Assembly: GCA_016220165.1 (NCBI GenBank)
Contig: JACRIE010000010.1
Span: forward strand, 1 to 64,000
Direction of reading: 5' to 3'
Origin: Candidatus Peregrinibacteria bacterium
GTDB taxonomy: Bacteria; Patescibacteriota; Gracilibacteria; UM-FILTER-43-11; JACRIE01
DNA: 64,000 bases
The position numbers were made by a program, and so were the translations under genes. This document shows, piece after piece, positions 42,399 to 51,009 of the stretch. Every line of letters starts with the position of its first letter. The first letter of the stretch is position 1. A model generated the notes under the pieces. The model was given only the letters and a program-made list of their open reading frames with translations, was not told the DNA's origin and ran no database searches.

Positions 42399-42473
42399 GA
42401 CCCCGTAGTTCAACGGATAGAACAAGGCACTCCTAAGGCCTAGATGGCGGTTCAATTCCACCCGGGGTCACCA
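42399..42473 (+). tRNA. tRNA-Arg (CCU anticodon)
   Basis: The acceptor stem GACCCCG/CGGGGTC, D-arm GTTC/GAAC, anticodon loop CTCCTAA (anticodon CCT) and T-loop TTCAATT are all in register. A discriminator A and an encoded CCA follow (42471-42473). Two stems carry a mismatch: the anticodon stem AGGCA/GGCCT at its lowest pair, and the T-stem GGCGG/CCACC in the middle. It may still work, or may be decaying. Confidence 0.88.
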
Positions 42474-42492
42474 CAAAAATTACCCAGAGAGG

Positions 42493-42515
42493 GTCTCGCT
42501 AGGGCGAGGTTTTTG
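42493..42515 (+). terminator. Short terminator after the tRNA
   Basis: CTCGC, loop TAGG, GCGAG, followed by GTTTTTG. The stem is only five pairs long, so it is moderate at best. Confidence 0.5.
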
Positions 42516-42529
42516 TTTTAAATTTTTTC

Positions 42530-42558
42530 TTGACTAGTGAACAAATGTTTACTAAAAT
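42530..42558 (+). promoter_or_regulatory. Promoter of the RhuM gene
   Basis: TTGACT (42530-42535), 17 bases, TAAAAT (42553-42558), 35 bases before the ATG at 42594. Confidence 0.8.
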
Positions 42559-42593
42559 AGAAACGAATTTTAGTATTTTAGCTGATTAAGAGT

Positions 42594-43520
42594 ATGAATA
42601 AATCACTTTCAGAAATTATTTTATATCGGGCTAAAGACGGGACAGCGCAGATTGAGGTAAAACTGGAAGACGAAACCGTGTGGCTGACGCAAAAGCAGAT
42701 GGCGGGACTTTTTGACGTCACGGTTCCGAATATTAATATCCACCTAAAAAATATTTTTAGTTCCGGCGAACTTAATTCAAGTGCAGTTATTAAGGAATTC
42801 TTAATAACTGCCGACGATGGCAAAATCTATGGCACGCAACACTATAATTTAGATGTGATCATCTCCATTGGCTACCGCGTAAATTCTATTAAAGGCACCC
42901 AATTCCGCATTTGGGCCACACAACGGCTGAAGGAGTACATCATCAAGGGGTTTACGATGGATGACGATCGTCTGGCGAACGGCGGAGTGAAGAAGGGCTA
43001 TTTTGACGAATGGGCCGAACGTGTCCGTCAAATCAGAACGTCTGAAAAGAATTTTTATCTCAAAGTGAGGAATATTTTTACTACGAGCGCCGATTATGAC
43101 CCTAAAACGGATTACGCTCAACGATTTTTTGCCACAATACAGAACAAATTTCATTACGCCATCACTGGCCTGACCGCGGCCGAGCTGATTGCTGCGCGCG
43201 CGGACGCGCGCAAAGAAAACATGGGTCTGACGAATTGGGACGGTTCGGTTATTACAAGAGATCAGGCGCAAATCGCCAAAAATTACCTGGAATCATTGGA
43301 GTTAAAACGTCTGATGCTTTTAGTGGAACAGTTTTTGTCATTCGCCGAACTGCAGGCAGTCGAAAGGCGCGTGATGTGCATGAAGGACTGGGTTGCCAAG
43401 CTGGATGGCTTTTTGGTATTGAATGAAAAGAAAATTTTGTTGGATTCCGGAAAAGTATCGCATGATGCCATGGAGTCCAAGGTGCGCAGAGAATTAAAGA
43501 AATTCAACGCTTCTACTTAG
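42594..43520 (+). CDS. rhuM: RhuM family protein
   Basis: 308 residues. The family signature is clear: ILYRAKDGTAQIEVKLEDETVWLTQKQMAGLFDV at the N-terminus (a winged-helix-like DNA-binding part), HLKNIFSSGEL, the YNLDVIISIGYRVNSIKGTQFRIWATQRLKEYIIKGF core, and a helical C-terminal half containing KFHYAITGLTAAELI. RhuM proteins are named from a Salmonella pathogenicity island and often occur on mobile DNA or beside defence and toxin genes; the molecular role is not settled. It is convergent with the DUF5666-like gene, overlapping it by eight bases. Confidence 0.9.
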   Translation: MNKSLSEIILYRAKDGTAQIEVKLEDETVWLTQKQMAGLFDVTVPNINIHLKNIFSSGELNSSAVIKEFLITADDGKIYGTQHYNLDVIISIGYRVNSIKGTQFRIWATQRLKEYIIKGFTMDDDRLANGGVKKGYFDEWAERVRQIRTSEKNFYLKVRNIFTTSADYDPKTDYAQRFFATIQNKFHYAITGLTAAELIAARADARKENMGLTNWDGSVITRDQAQIAKNYLESLELKRLMLLVEQFLSFAELQAVERRVMCMKDWVAKLDGFLVLNEKKILLDSGKVSHDAMESKVRRELKKFNAST

Positions 43521-43989
43521 TCGTCGCGTCTTTTTGACCAGGGGCGTCCTTCGTCGGCATCGCGGGTTTCAGCTGAATCGTTTGGGCCGTGACGCTTCCG
43601 TCGGAGTTCGTTTGGCCTCGCACGCTGACCGTTTGACCGAGCGTTAAATCCTTGGTCGTGCCAGCGGTCGTTTTTTCAACGGGCGTGGTTGCCGAAACAA
43701 AAATAATCCTGGATCCGCCGTCGCGCAGTTGGAGGGTAATGCTCGTATCGTCTTTAGAAAGAATTGTTCCGGCAAACATAGCGCTATTGTTTGCGCCACC
43801 CGCGCCTCCGCGGTTGAATCCTTGAAAATTTCGAGTCGCAGCGCTCGCCGTCGCAGTCGCTGTCGAACTTCCATATTTGGCTCCTCCATAAAAGGCGCCA
43901 ACGCCGACCACGAGAATTGCGGCAACGAATAAGGAGATAAGTTTAATTTTGCTTATTATAGCTCTTGCACGCGTTAAAAACAGCGTCAA
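43513..43989 (-). CDS. Membrane-anchored DUF5666-like small protein
   Basis: 158 residues from a TTG start that lies inside the preceding aminotransferase gene (47-base overlap). One membrane helix (about 17-37), a Thr/Ala/Gly-rich linker, then a small beta-barrel: GTILSKDDTSITLQLRDGGSRIIFVSATTPVEKTT, LTLGQTVSVRGQTNSDGSVTAQTIQL. This is the layout of DUF5666-type OB-fold domains. A TATAAT in the minus strand at about 43957-43962 could drive it separately, but then a start further inside would be needed. Function unknown. Confidence 0.65.
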   Translation of the reverse strand: MTLFLTRARAIISKIKLISLFVAAILVVGVGAFYGGAKYGSSTATATASAATRNFQGFNRGGAGGANNSAMFAGTILSKDDTSITLQLRDGGSRIIFVSATTPVEKTTAGTTKDLTLGQTVSVRGQTNSDGSVTAQTIQLKPAMPTKDAPGQKDATTK

Positions 43990-45250
43990 ACAACGTGGGT
44001 AAATCCTTCATCGGCACGGATGAAAATGCGATTCGAAGGAGCTTCCCAAACGCAATCACGCCCATGTCAAATTCTTTCAGGAGCTTTTGACGAATAGCTT
44101 CCCCGTCTAGTTCGTCCTGTAGTTCAACGCACATAAAATAGCCTGAATTGAAGGGCAACGCCTTAAAATAAACCTTGTAGTCAGGATGATAATCCAGGAT
44201 TTTTTTAACGGTCTCGTAGCGCTGTTTCAAAAGAGCCTTTTTCTCCTTTTTTTGCTGAGGATAATCGATATCGTGCGTCGCGTTCAGGATGAGCGATTGC
44301 GAAAGATGGGACGTGTTCGAAATATTCCCGCGGATCGCTCCGGCGGTTTTTTCCTCGAGCGCCTTGGCCGATTCCGGCGTCATGGAAGGGTGTCCATAGG
44401 TGATAAATCCCACGCGGAGTCCCCAGGCAAAATCCTCTTTCGTGGCGCCGTCGATTTTGACGGCAAGGACGTTGGAATGCAGCGTCGCGAGGCGCGAAAA
44501 AAGCGATTCATTCAAAACGTCTTTTTCATAAATAAGTCCGAAGTACGCGTCATCGATCAGGACCGCGAGTCGGTTGCCCGCCTCCGCGCTCTGGCGGATC
44601 GCCTGAATGATTTTTTCCGCTTCCGTTTCCGTGGGCGTGTATCCCGTCGGATTATTCGGAAAATTCAGGAGAACGATTTTCTTCCCGACTCCTCCGGCCA
44701 TCAGCGCGTCGCGAAGACCGTTTACATTGAATCCTTCGCCCGCGAAGGCGGGGAATGTCTCGAACAGCGCGTCGTACGCCTTTTCAAAAATCAGACGATA
44801 ATTGCCCCAAAAAAGATCCGGCGTGATCAGTCGGTCGCCAGGATTCACGAACAGGTATCCGGCCATGGACAGCGCGTGCGTGACCCCCGTGGTCACGACG
44901 GGAAGCGTGATCCGCTCCGGCGACAGCGTGGGATTTTTCTCGAGCATTTGCTGTTTCCAGGCGTGCCGCAGTTCCGCGATGCCGAAACTGCCCGCGTACG
45001 GGAACACCTCCTTTTTATTCAGGCGAATTCGGCCCGCGATCGTCTCGAGCGCCATGGGCGACCCGTCTTCCTCCAGTCCGATGCCGATCGTGGCGTTGAT
45101 TTTTTTGCCCTTGGCGTCCGCGGCTTGGGCCAGAATGCCCTTGTTCGGGAAATGAATCGCGCGGCCTTTATTGGAAAGCAGATCATAAATGAGCGGCACC
45201 GTCTCTTGAATCACCTCGTTGAGGGTTTTTGCCTGAGGATCAAGTGTCAT
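43943..45250 (-). CDS. Class I/II aminotransferase (PLP-dependent)
   Basis: 435 residues from the ATG at 45250, which overlaps the upstream stop codon as ATGA; an extension of 12 codons upstream is less likely. Fold-type I landmarks: TTGVTHALSMAGYLF, VLLNFPNNPTGY (Asn that contacts PLP), LIDDAYFGL (Asp and Tyr at the cofactor), the putative Schiff-base Lys in GATKEDFAWGLRVGF, and an Arg-bearing C-terminal region (LLRIAFSSVP). It resembles aspartate/aromatic aminotransferases, but the substrate cannot be told. In an apparent operon with the serine dehydratase, radical SAM and FMN reductase genes. Confidence 0.88.
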   Translation of the reverse strand: MTLDPQAKTLNEVIQETVPLIYDLLSNKGRAIHFPNKGILAQAADAKGKKINATIGIGLEEDGSPMALETIAGRIRLNKKEVFPYAGSFGIAELRHAWKQQMLEKNPTLSPERITLPVVTTGVTHALSMAGYLFVNPGDRLITPDLFWGNYRLIFEKAYDALFETFPAFAGEGFNVNGLRDALMAGGVGKKIVLLNFPNNPTGYTPTETEAEKIIQAIRQSAEAGNRLAVLIDDAYFGLIYEKDVLNESLFSRLATLHSNVLAVKIDGATKEDFAWGLRVGFITYGHPSMTPESAKALEEKTAGAIRGNISNTSHLSQSLILNATHDIDYPQQKKEKKALLKQRYETVKKILDYHPDYKVYFKALPFNSGYFMCVELQDELDGEAIRQKLLKEFDMGVIAFGKLLRIAFSSVPMKDLPTLFDAVFNACKSYNKQN

Positions 45251-45858
45251 AAGGAATTTTCTTGTAAATATTTCTGTGCAAACCATCTCCCTTTCTTATA
45301 CGCTTTGTGCAGGAGCTTCGGCCGGTTTTTGACCACATTCGTCGAGCCGTTCCCGCAGTCACTCGCCTTCAAAAGGCCGTGATTCTTACCGCCACAATAC
45401 CACAGAGTCAGCGTGGTGTGATAGTAGGCCAGCGAATCAAACAGCCACCCGTACCACGGCACGCCGAACGTGAAAATATAATAGCAGTGCAGTTGAGTCA
45501 GATTGGGCTGTTTATGCATCGATTTCTTATGTTTAAACACGCGCCCGATATAGCTGATGCGGTCTAGAAAATTCTTGAGGATCGCGGGAACGGAAAAGTT
45601 CCACACCGGCGCCGCGATCACGAGCCCGTGGGAATTTATGAGGAACTCCTCCATTTTTTTGATATCGCGATTGGCCACGTTGTCAGCAGGTTCCGCCTTG
45701 CGGTTTTCGTAATCGAAATAGGGGAGGTGCAGGTCATACAGATGCACGCGCTCCACATGAACGCCCGCCGTTTCCGCGCCACGGCAAAACTCCTCCAGCA
45801 GGGTGGTGGAGTTGCTGTCCCGGTTCGGCGCGCTGCTGATGGCAAGAAGGGTCTTCAT
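45247..45858 (-). CDS. NAD(P)H-dependent FMN reductase / azoreductase-like flavoprotein
   Basis: 203 residues with a flavodoxin-like fold. The N-terminal FMN phosphate loop is LAISSAPNRDSNSTTLLEEF. APVWNFSVPAILKNFLDRI is the AzoR-type flavin-ring and dimer motif, and FTFGVPWYGWLFDSLAYY a late conserved block. It probably reduces quinones or azo compounds with NAD(P)H; the true substrate is unknown. Its stop overlaps the aminotransferase start by one base pair group (ATGA). A TAGCTATTAGC-type word-repeat spacer precedes it. Confidence 0.88.
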   Translation of the reverse strand: MKTLLAISSAPNRDSNSTTLLEEFCRGAETAGVHVERVHLYDLHLPYFDYENRKAEPADNVANRDIKKMEEFLINSHGLVIAAPVWNFSVPAILKNFLDRISYIGRVFKHKKSMHKQPNLTQLHCYYIFTFGVPWYGWLFDSLAYYHTTLTLWYCGGKNHGLLKASDCGNGSTNVVKNRPKLLHKAYKKGRWFAQKYLQENSL

Positions 45859-45933
45859 AATAGCTTTTAGCTGTTAGCTATTAGCGTTTAGCTCTGACTA
45901 ATAGCTAAAAGCTAATCGCTAACAGCTATTATA
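45859..45933. repeat. Word-repeat spacer (TAGCTATTAGC type)
   Basis: AATAGCTTTTAGCTGTTAGC on the left and GCTAATCGCTAACAGCTATT on the right, with further TAGCTATTAGC words between. The 75-base gap is a near-complete hairpin. Confidence 0.8.
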
Positions 45934-47662
45934 TTATGTACTGTTTCCTCAATTTCTCGAATTTCTCCGCCCCCAACTGTTCGCGGAGCTTCTTCTGCAT
46001 GGCGAGCACGATCGGCGGGGAGTCGGGGCCAGCCATTACAACGGTTTTCATTAATTTTTTTGGATCAAGGGGCTCATCGCCTCCATTCGCGTCTTTCGTC
46101 GACGGATTCAGCATCTCCCGCAGGGCGATCCTCATGGCCCGCTTCACTTTATTTGGAATCAGGGGGTCATTTGGAATCGTGATTTCCAAAAGCTCGCGAG
46201 CCTGCGCTGGATTCTCAATAATATAGCTTCCCAGTCGCACGGGACGCTCTTTAACGAGTCGCGCGTTGTGTTCGCGGATCATCGTATCCAATTGGGCCGC
46301 GCGCGGGTTCGGGTGCTTCGGCACCACGGCGTAGGCTTCCAGTTCCGGCGCCAGATTGCCGGTGATTGGCACCAGATCATGGCCGCTCAAATCGAGATTC
46401 ATCATGGGAAGCTTCGTCGCCGGATAAAATTTGAGCTGATAATTGCGGCACTCAATCTCATTTTCCATAAAATACCGGAACGCCTCCTCAACGCGATCCA
46501 GATTCTCATTCGGAACGCCCGTGATGTAGTCCACTGCCAGACGTTGCCCGGCCGCGCGCGTTTTTGCGTGAATTTGTTGCGTCAGCGCTTTCGTGTTCAG
46601 GGGCCGGCGGAAGAGCTTGCACACGGCTTCATCGAAGCTCTGAACTCCCATCACGATCGTGTCGGATCCGGCGCGCTTCACACGTTCAAAATCCTCCGCC
46701 TCAAGCGTCGCCAAAAGGCTCGGGTGATGATAGGCGGTCCACGTCAGATAGCGATCCATGCCGCGCTTGAGAATTTCGTCACAGAACTCGCGTAGCCATT
46801 TTTTTTCAAAAAACAGGATGTTCGAATTCGTGAAAGTGAACATGAAAAAACCCGCCTCGCGCGCTAAATATTCAAGCTCATCCGCCACGCGCAGAGGTGA
46901 ATACGTCAACAGTCGCTCCTTATACTGCGGCACGCTGCAATAGGTGCACTGGAATGGACATCCTCGATTCACCTCGAGCCCTTGCGAGGCAAAAATCGTT
47001 TCCAAAGTATGATCACTCAAGACGCCCGCCTCGAGAACCGGTTTATAATAATTTTGATAGAACGTGTGATGCTCAAGGCTCAGAAAGGGGAGTCGTTCAA
47101 ATTCTTCTGGCGACAGTGTGACGCTGTGACCCTCTTTCATCTGGCCATCTTCGAATGTCCACAGGCCTTCCACCTCGCTCAGTTTGTTTGTGTTCAAGAT
47201 AACCTCGGTAATTTTTTCGCCAAATCCTTGAACAACTCCAATGCATGAGCATCCCTGCTTTTTAAAAAGTTCAATCAATGCGCGCGGTTCGGCATTCGCC
47301 AGCGGGCCACCGAACAGCAACGGTTTATCGCGGAGCGATGCATTCGCTCGCGTGAGTGTCCGCAGGATATGATTGATGTTCCACGAATTCACATGAAACC
47401 CGATCACGCGGGTGCGCGGCGCATGCTCAGTCAGCCAATCGCCCAATTCCTCCGCCCCCCCAGTCGAGCTCTCCCGGCCAGTGGTGTCGAGCACTTGGCA
47501 GGAATGTCCTCGGCTCGCCAAACTGCTCGCGATGCGGTTGAGCCCCAGATGGTTTTCCGGCATCGAAGCAGCCCCCAGCTCGTTTTTTGAAAAATCGGGA
47601 TTGATCAGAAGCAGCTCGGCGTTTTCTGGGGAAATTGGTGTTGGCTGAAAAGAAGCGGTCAT
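45929..47662 (-). CDS. B12-binding domain radical SAM protein
   Basis: 577 residues. The N-terminal third looks like a cobalamin-binding Rossmann domain (LLINPDFSKNELGAASMPENHLGL, GHSCQVLDTTG, LLFGGPLANAEP). The radical SAM core carries the [4Fe-4S] motif CPFQCTYCSVPQYKE (about 235-250), followed by strand motifs such as FTNSNILFFEKKW and DTIVMGVQSFDEAV and a typical VDYITGVPNENLDRV. The C-terminal part is helical. Enzymes of this class methylate or rearrange unactivated carbons; the product here is unknown. Thirteen bases downstream of the serine dehydratase alpha gene. Confidence 0.9.
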   Translation of the reverse strand: MTASFQPTPISPENAELLLINPDFSKNELGAASMPENHLGLNRIASSLASRGHSCQVLDTTGRESSTGGAEELGDWLTEHAPRTRVIGFHVNSWNINHILRTLTRANASLRDKPLLFGGPLANAEPRALIELFKKQGCSCIGVVQGFGEKITEVILNTNKLSEVEGLWTFEDGQMKEGHSVTLSPEEFERLPFLSLEHHTFYQNYYKPVLEAGVLSDHTLETIFASQGLEVNRGCPFQCTYCSVPQYKERLLTYSPLRVADELEYLAREAGFFMFTFTNSNILFFEKKWLREFCDEILKRGMDRYLTWTAYHHPSLLATLEAEDFERVKRAGSDTIVMGVQSFDEAVCKLFRRPLNTKALTQQIHAKTRAAGQRLAVDYITGVPNENLDRVEEAFRYFMENEIECRNYQLKFYPATKLPMMNLDLSGHDLVPITGNLAPELEAYAVVPKHPNPRAAQLDTMIREHNARLVKERPVRLGSYIIENPAQARELLEITIPNDPLIPNKVKRAMRIALREMLNPSTKDANGGDEPLDPKKLMKTVVMAGPDSPPIVLAMQKKLREQLGAEKFEKLRKQYII

Positions 47663-47675
47663 GGCCTTTATTGTA

Positions 47676-48638
47676 TCAGAGAGAAAGGTTTTTATTTTTT
47701 GGGAGGGACAGGTTGCCCCCCTGAGAAGGGGGGGGAGAGGGGGGTTTGCCCTGCATTTTCCGGCACAGCGCGCACCCGGTCGGCGTCACGGCTAAACCGC
47801 CCAGCGCGGTTTCGCGAATGCCCTCGGGCATGTTGCTCGCGATCGACATCATGGCCTGGAGGACCTCGTCCATGGGCACGAAGCTTTCCACGCCCAGAAG
47901 CGACAAATCCGACGCGCCGATCGCGGTCATGGCGGCCAGAGCGTTTCGCTTCACGCACGGGACTTCCACGAGTCCTCCCAAAGGGTCGCACGCGAGCCCC
48001 AGCATATTTTTGAGCGCGAGCGCGGCCGCGTTGACGCATTGTTCCGGCGTGCCGCCGCGCATTTCCGTGACGCCGGCCGCCGCCATGGCGGTAGCCGTGC
48101 CGACTTCGGCCTGACATCCGGCCTTCGCGGCCGAGAAAGTGCCGTCGTGTTCCAGAATCGCCACGCCGATCGCCGAAGCGGTGAACATGGCATTGAGCAG
48201 TCGGCGCTTACTCGACTTCATGTGCTCGGCCGTTGAAAAAAGAACGCCCGGAATCACGCCAGATCCGCCCGCGGTCGGGAAAGCCACGATCCGTTCCATG
48301 CAGGCGTTTTGTTCATTCGTGGCCAAAGCGTACGCCATGGCGCGCACCGCCACTTTGCTGTGTAAAAGCTTCCCCATCCTCCGAAGTCCGCGGAAGGTCT
48401 TGGCCGCGTCGCCGCCGCTCAGGCCGTACGTTGATTTTGAAGTGGAGCGCACGCCTTTTCGGATCGCTTCCCGCATCACGTTTCTCACGCGCTTCATACT
48501 GTTGCGTACGTTTGCGCGCGATTTTTTAAAAAGCTCCATTTCCCGCCGCGCCGCGATTTGTGAAATCGGCAGTTTGTGCTGTTTGCAAAGCGTCACAAGT
48601 TCAGCGCAGTTTTTAAATTGATAATTCATCGTATTCAA
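47676..48638 (-). CDS. sdaAA: L-serine dehydratase, iron-sulfur dependent, alpha subunit
   Basis: Deaminates L-serine to pyruvate and ammonia together with the beta subunit. 320 residues: RIVAFPTAGGSGVIPG, the AGCQAEVGTATAMAA motif, and GLACDPLGGLVEVPCVKRNA, whose cysteines together would ligate the [4Fe-4S] cluster, and a late Cys near GCALCRK. The last 24 residues (KPPSPPPSQGGNLSLPKNKN) are not part of the enzyme family and are encoded by an inverted repeat rich in C and G runs (47711-47750). The coding order beta-then-alpha is as in split enzymes of Firmicutes. Confidence 0.93.
   Translation of the reverse strand: MNTMNYQFKNCAELVTLCKQHKLPISQIAARREMELFKKSRANVRNSMKRVRNVMREAIRKGVRSTSKSTYGLSGGDAAKTFRGLRRMGKLLHSKVAVRAMAYALATNEQNACMERIVAFPTAGGSGVIPGVLFSTAEHMKSSKRRLLNAMFTASAIGVAILEHDGTFSAAKAGCQAEVGTATAMAAAGVTEMRGGTPEQCVNAAALALKNMLGLACDPLGGLVEVPCVKRNALAAMTAIGASDLSLLGVESFVPMDEVLQAMMSIASNMPEGIRETALGGLAVTPTGCALCRKMQGKPPSPPPSQGGNLSLPKNKNLSL
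47711..47750. repeat. G/C-run inverted repeat in the sdaAA tail
   Basis: CAGGTTGCCCCCCTGAGAAG followed by a long G/GA run and GGTTTGCCCTG. It is related to the repeat at 24045-24114 (GCCC..CCTGA..AAGGGGGG core) and encodes a Pro/Gly-rich extension in the same way. Confidence 0.7.
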
Positions 48639-48674
48639 AGTGAATGTCTACAAGCTAATTCCTAATTCCTGCAT

Positions 48675-49358
48675 TTATACTTTAAGCAGTTTCGTCAGCG
48701 CCCGCACAAAATGAATACCGGGGAATTTTTCGAGCGCGAGCACCTGCGGCAGTCTCAGGAAGCTTCCCTCGATATTGAGGAGCGTGAGCGCGTAAGAGCC
48801 GATTTTTTGGGTTTCCTTGCGCGCGATCGGGATGTTCCAGTCGATCAGTTGCCCGTAGATCGGATTCAGAACTCCGGCCTGATCATTATGACTGATGAGG
48901 AGCGAAAAGAACCGACCCACCGACGCCTCCAGGTCGATGGGAATATTGTTGATATGGGTGAGCTTCACTTGCCCTCCGCCGACGGAAGAGCCGACCACGC
49001 TCAGAGCCTGTTTACGGTTTTTAAGGATGATGCGGACCGTGTTGGGATGGTGCTCCGGCGTCGTTTCTTCGATGGGAATAAACCGCGCGCGCAACCCGCG
49101 GTCTTTAGCAATTTGAAGAGAATCTTTTAATCGCGGGTCGCTCGTCATAAATTTCATGACGCCCGCGAGTAGCGCGCGATCCGTGGCGTGCCCCAGATAG
49201 ACCGTGGCGAACGACCCGTACAGATAAAAATCAACCTGCGTGGGTGAACCGTTAAAAAGCGCCCGCGCCATTTGACCGATCTTGCACGCGCCGGCCGTAT
49301 GCGAACTGCTCGGGCCGATCATGATCGGCCCCGCGACATCAAAAAGGGAGATGGGCAT
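48675..49358 (-). CDS. sdaAB: L-serine dehydratase, iron-sulfur dependent, beta subunit
   Basis: 227 residues. SLFDVAGPIMIGPSSSHTAGACKIGQMAR is the signature N-terminus of the beta subunit, followed by FYLYGSFATVYLGHATDRALLAG. The C-terminal 75 residues form an ACT-like regulatory domain (LTHINNIPIDLEASVGRFFSLLISHNDQAGVL). First gene of the minus-strand metabolic run; a TATAAT on the minus strand at 49394-49399 with a poor -35 may be its promoter. Its ammonia product connects loosely with the ammonium transporter gene at 58918, but no operon joins them. Confidence 0.93.
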   Translation of the reverse strand: MPISLFDVAGPIMIGPSSSHTAGACKIGQMARALFNGSPTQVDFYLYGSFATVYLGHATDRALLAGVMKFMTSDPRLKDSLQIAKDRGLRARFIPIEETTPEHHPNTVRIILKNRKQALSVVGSSVGGGQVKLTHINNIPIDLEASVGRFFSLLISHNDQAGVLNPIYGQLIDWNIPIARKETQKIGSYALTLLNIEGSFLRLPQVLALEKFPGIHFVRALTKLLKV

Positions 49359-49527
49359 GGGAGGGAGCTTATTTTTTGGGTCGCCCCCACTCTATTATAA
49401 ATGGGATCAATCTGTCCATTTTTAATATAAAAACACGGTTTACAAAAAATAATTTTATGAAGCGTGAATCTATTGAACAAAAGTTCACTTCATGCTAGGG
49501 TGACTACCTGACCCCCTAAAATGTAAA

Positions 49528-49556
49528 TTGACTTTATGACTTAAAAGACATATCAT
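49528..49556 (+). promoter_or_regulatory. higBA-type promoter (leaderless)
   Basis: TTGACT (49528-49533), 17 bases, TATCAT (49551-49556). The ATG begins four bases after the -10, so transcription should start at or just inside the first codons. Confidence 0.8.
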
Positions 49557-49560
49557 AATT

Positions 49561-49956
49561 ATGACATATAAAGCATATTACTATCTTAAGTCAAACGGAC
49601 GCGCGCCGCTGGCACAGTATGTAATCAACCTGAAAGATAAAAAGGCGGAAGAGGAAATTTTCGCCGCGATTTCATGGCTGATAGACGAAAAGTGTCAATT
49701 GCCTCCGCCTTACATAAAACACGTCTGGAAAAAGATTTATGAATTAAGATTAGAATGCAAAGGAAATCAATATCGCATTTTTTATTTCATTTATATCGAG
49801 GGCAAAATTATTTTATTGGATGCTTATACCAAAAAGACCAATAGAATTCCGAATCGTCTTCTTAAAAAAATACAAAATTACTATTTCGATTATTTAAATC
49901 ATCGCCATGAAAAAGAATTTAAAAAGAAAGAAATTGCCGGAGGATCCGAATATTGA
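49561..49956 (+). CDS. HigB/RelE-superfamily toxin (phage Gp49-like)
   Basis: 131 residues. Gp49/HigB-like features: YYLKSNGRAPLAQYVINLKDKKAEEEIFAAISWL, the PYIKHVWKKIYELRLECKGNQYRIFYFI core typical of ribosome-dependent RelE-type mRNA interferases, and the basic stretch LDAYTKKTNRIPNRLLKKI. The toxin comes first and overlaps the antitoxin gene by 50 bases in another frame, as in HigBA modules. Confidence 0.88.
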   Translation: MTYKAYYYLKSNGRAPLAQYVINLKDKKAEEEIFAAISWLIDEKCQLPPPYIKHVWKKIYELRLECKGNQYRIFYFIYIEGKIILLDAYTKKTNRIPNRLLKKIQNYYFDYLNHRHEKEFKKKEIAGGSEY

Positions 49957-50212
49957 ATATTTGGAAAGGTTATGGGACGATCCAAAATTTATAAAAGGCT
50001 ACCAAAAGGCGCGCCTTCGTTTTGGAATTGCCATCGAGATCGCTCGTCTCCGACAGAAAAAGAAGATCACCCAGCACCAGCTCGCCTGTTTAACCAAAAC
50101 CGACCAGGCGGTCATTTCCAGAATCGAGAGAGGGCGAGCCAATCTATCTTTGGATAGGCTCGCCGAAATCGCAGCAGCGCTGGGTGTTAAAGCAAAAATT
50201 CAGTTGGTTTAG
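49907..50212 (+). CDS. HigA-type HTH antitoxin
   Basis: 101 residues. A charged N-terminus is followed by an XRE helix-turn-helix (IARLRQKKKITQHQLACLTKTDQAVISRIERGRANLSLDRLAEIAAALG, about 47-95). It binds the toxin and represses the operon. It overlaps the toxin gene by 50 bases and ends four bases before the convergent trmB-like gene. Confidence 0.9.
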   Translation: MKKNLKRKKLPEDPNIEYLERLWDDPKFIKGYQKARLRFGIAIEIARLRQKKKITQHQLACLTKTDQAVISRIERGRANLSLDRLAEIAAALGVKAKIQLV

Positions 50213-50215
50213 CGG

Positions 50216-50980
50216 TCATTTTGCCACAAACGCCGTCGCTCCCAGCCAGGCTAAGTCGAAAACGGCTTTCATGCTTTGCGCGAATGTGGTGCTTTCGACC
50301 ATCAATCCGATCAGTTCTTCGCGATTGAGCGACATGACCGCCACTTTGTTACCGTAAATCGCGATCTCATTCTGGAACAGGAATTGCGCCTTATTCACCA
50401 TGAGGATCTCCAGAAGGTTCGGGTCGTACTGCTTTGGATAAAACGCGTCAATCAAGTCCACGCACTCATCCGTCGCGGTTGAGATATAACGTGTTTTAGT
50501 GCCTCGTTTCACTTTTTCGCGACAGTAGTGTCTGAAAAAATCAGGAAACAGCGATGTCACTTGCTGTAAATTCGTGTACGCCAGAATTTCATGTTCCGCG
50601 CTCAGCGTGTCCTCAAAAATCGTTTTGATTCCCTCCAATCCTTCATAGAAACGGATCTTCGGCTTGAAGGCGAGCGTGTTAGAAATCGAGAGCAGTTCCG
50701 GAATCAGATTTTTGGTCCGCTCCAGCCGCTCTTCAGCCATCTGGGTCAGCTTCTTGTCCAGCGCTTCCGCCGTGAAGTGGAGTAATTTCCCCTTCGTGTA
50801 TGAACTGACCAATCCCTTTTCGACCAAATTGCCCAGCGTGTGATAGCACGTGGCCCGATTCACATGCGCCCTGCGTGCGATCGCGCTCACAAACGATCCG
50901 CCGAGTTCCAGCACGGCCAGATACACCTTCGATTCCTCCGGCGTGAGGCCGAGTTCAGTCAATTGTTGATAGAGTTCCAT
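50216..50980 (-). CDS. TrmB-family transcriptional regulator
   Basis: 254 residues. The N-terminal winged helix is LGLTPEESKVYLAVLELGGSFVSAIARRAHVNRATCYHTLGNLVEKGLV (about 11-59), followed by a coiled linker (60-95). The C-terminal ligand/effector part (about 100-254) contains FYEGLEGIKTIFEDTL and the late NEIAIYGNKVAVMSLNREELIGLMVESTTFA block. It is divergent from the first Cys-rich gene, with palindromic sites between. A truncated homologue of its C-terminus also lies divergent to the third Cys-rich gene (56472), which hints at a link between this regulator type and the Cys-rich family. Confidence 0.9.
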   Translation of the reverse strand: MELYQQLTELGLTPEESKVYLAVLELGGSFVSAIARRAHVNRATCYHTLGNLVEKGLVSSYTKGKLLHFTAEALDKKLTQMAEERLERTKNLIPELLSISNTLAFKPKIRFYEGLEGIKTIFEDTLSAEHEILAYTNLQQVTSLFPDFFRHYCREKVKRGTKTRYISTATDECVDLIDAFYPKQYDPNLLEILMVNKAQFLFQNEIAIYGNKVAVMSLNREELIGLMVESTTFAQSMKAVFDLAWLGATAFVAK

Positions 50981-51009
50981 TGTTGTTTAAAAGATTCAAC
51001 AATAAAAAT

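Noticed and set aside
44186-45382. 398-codon plus-strand frame opposite the aminotransferase
   Set aside because: Antisense shadow, Arg/Phe-rich, spans two real genes.
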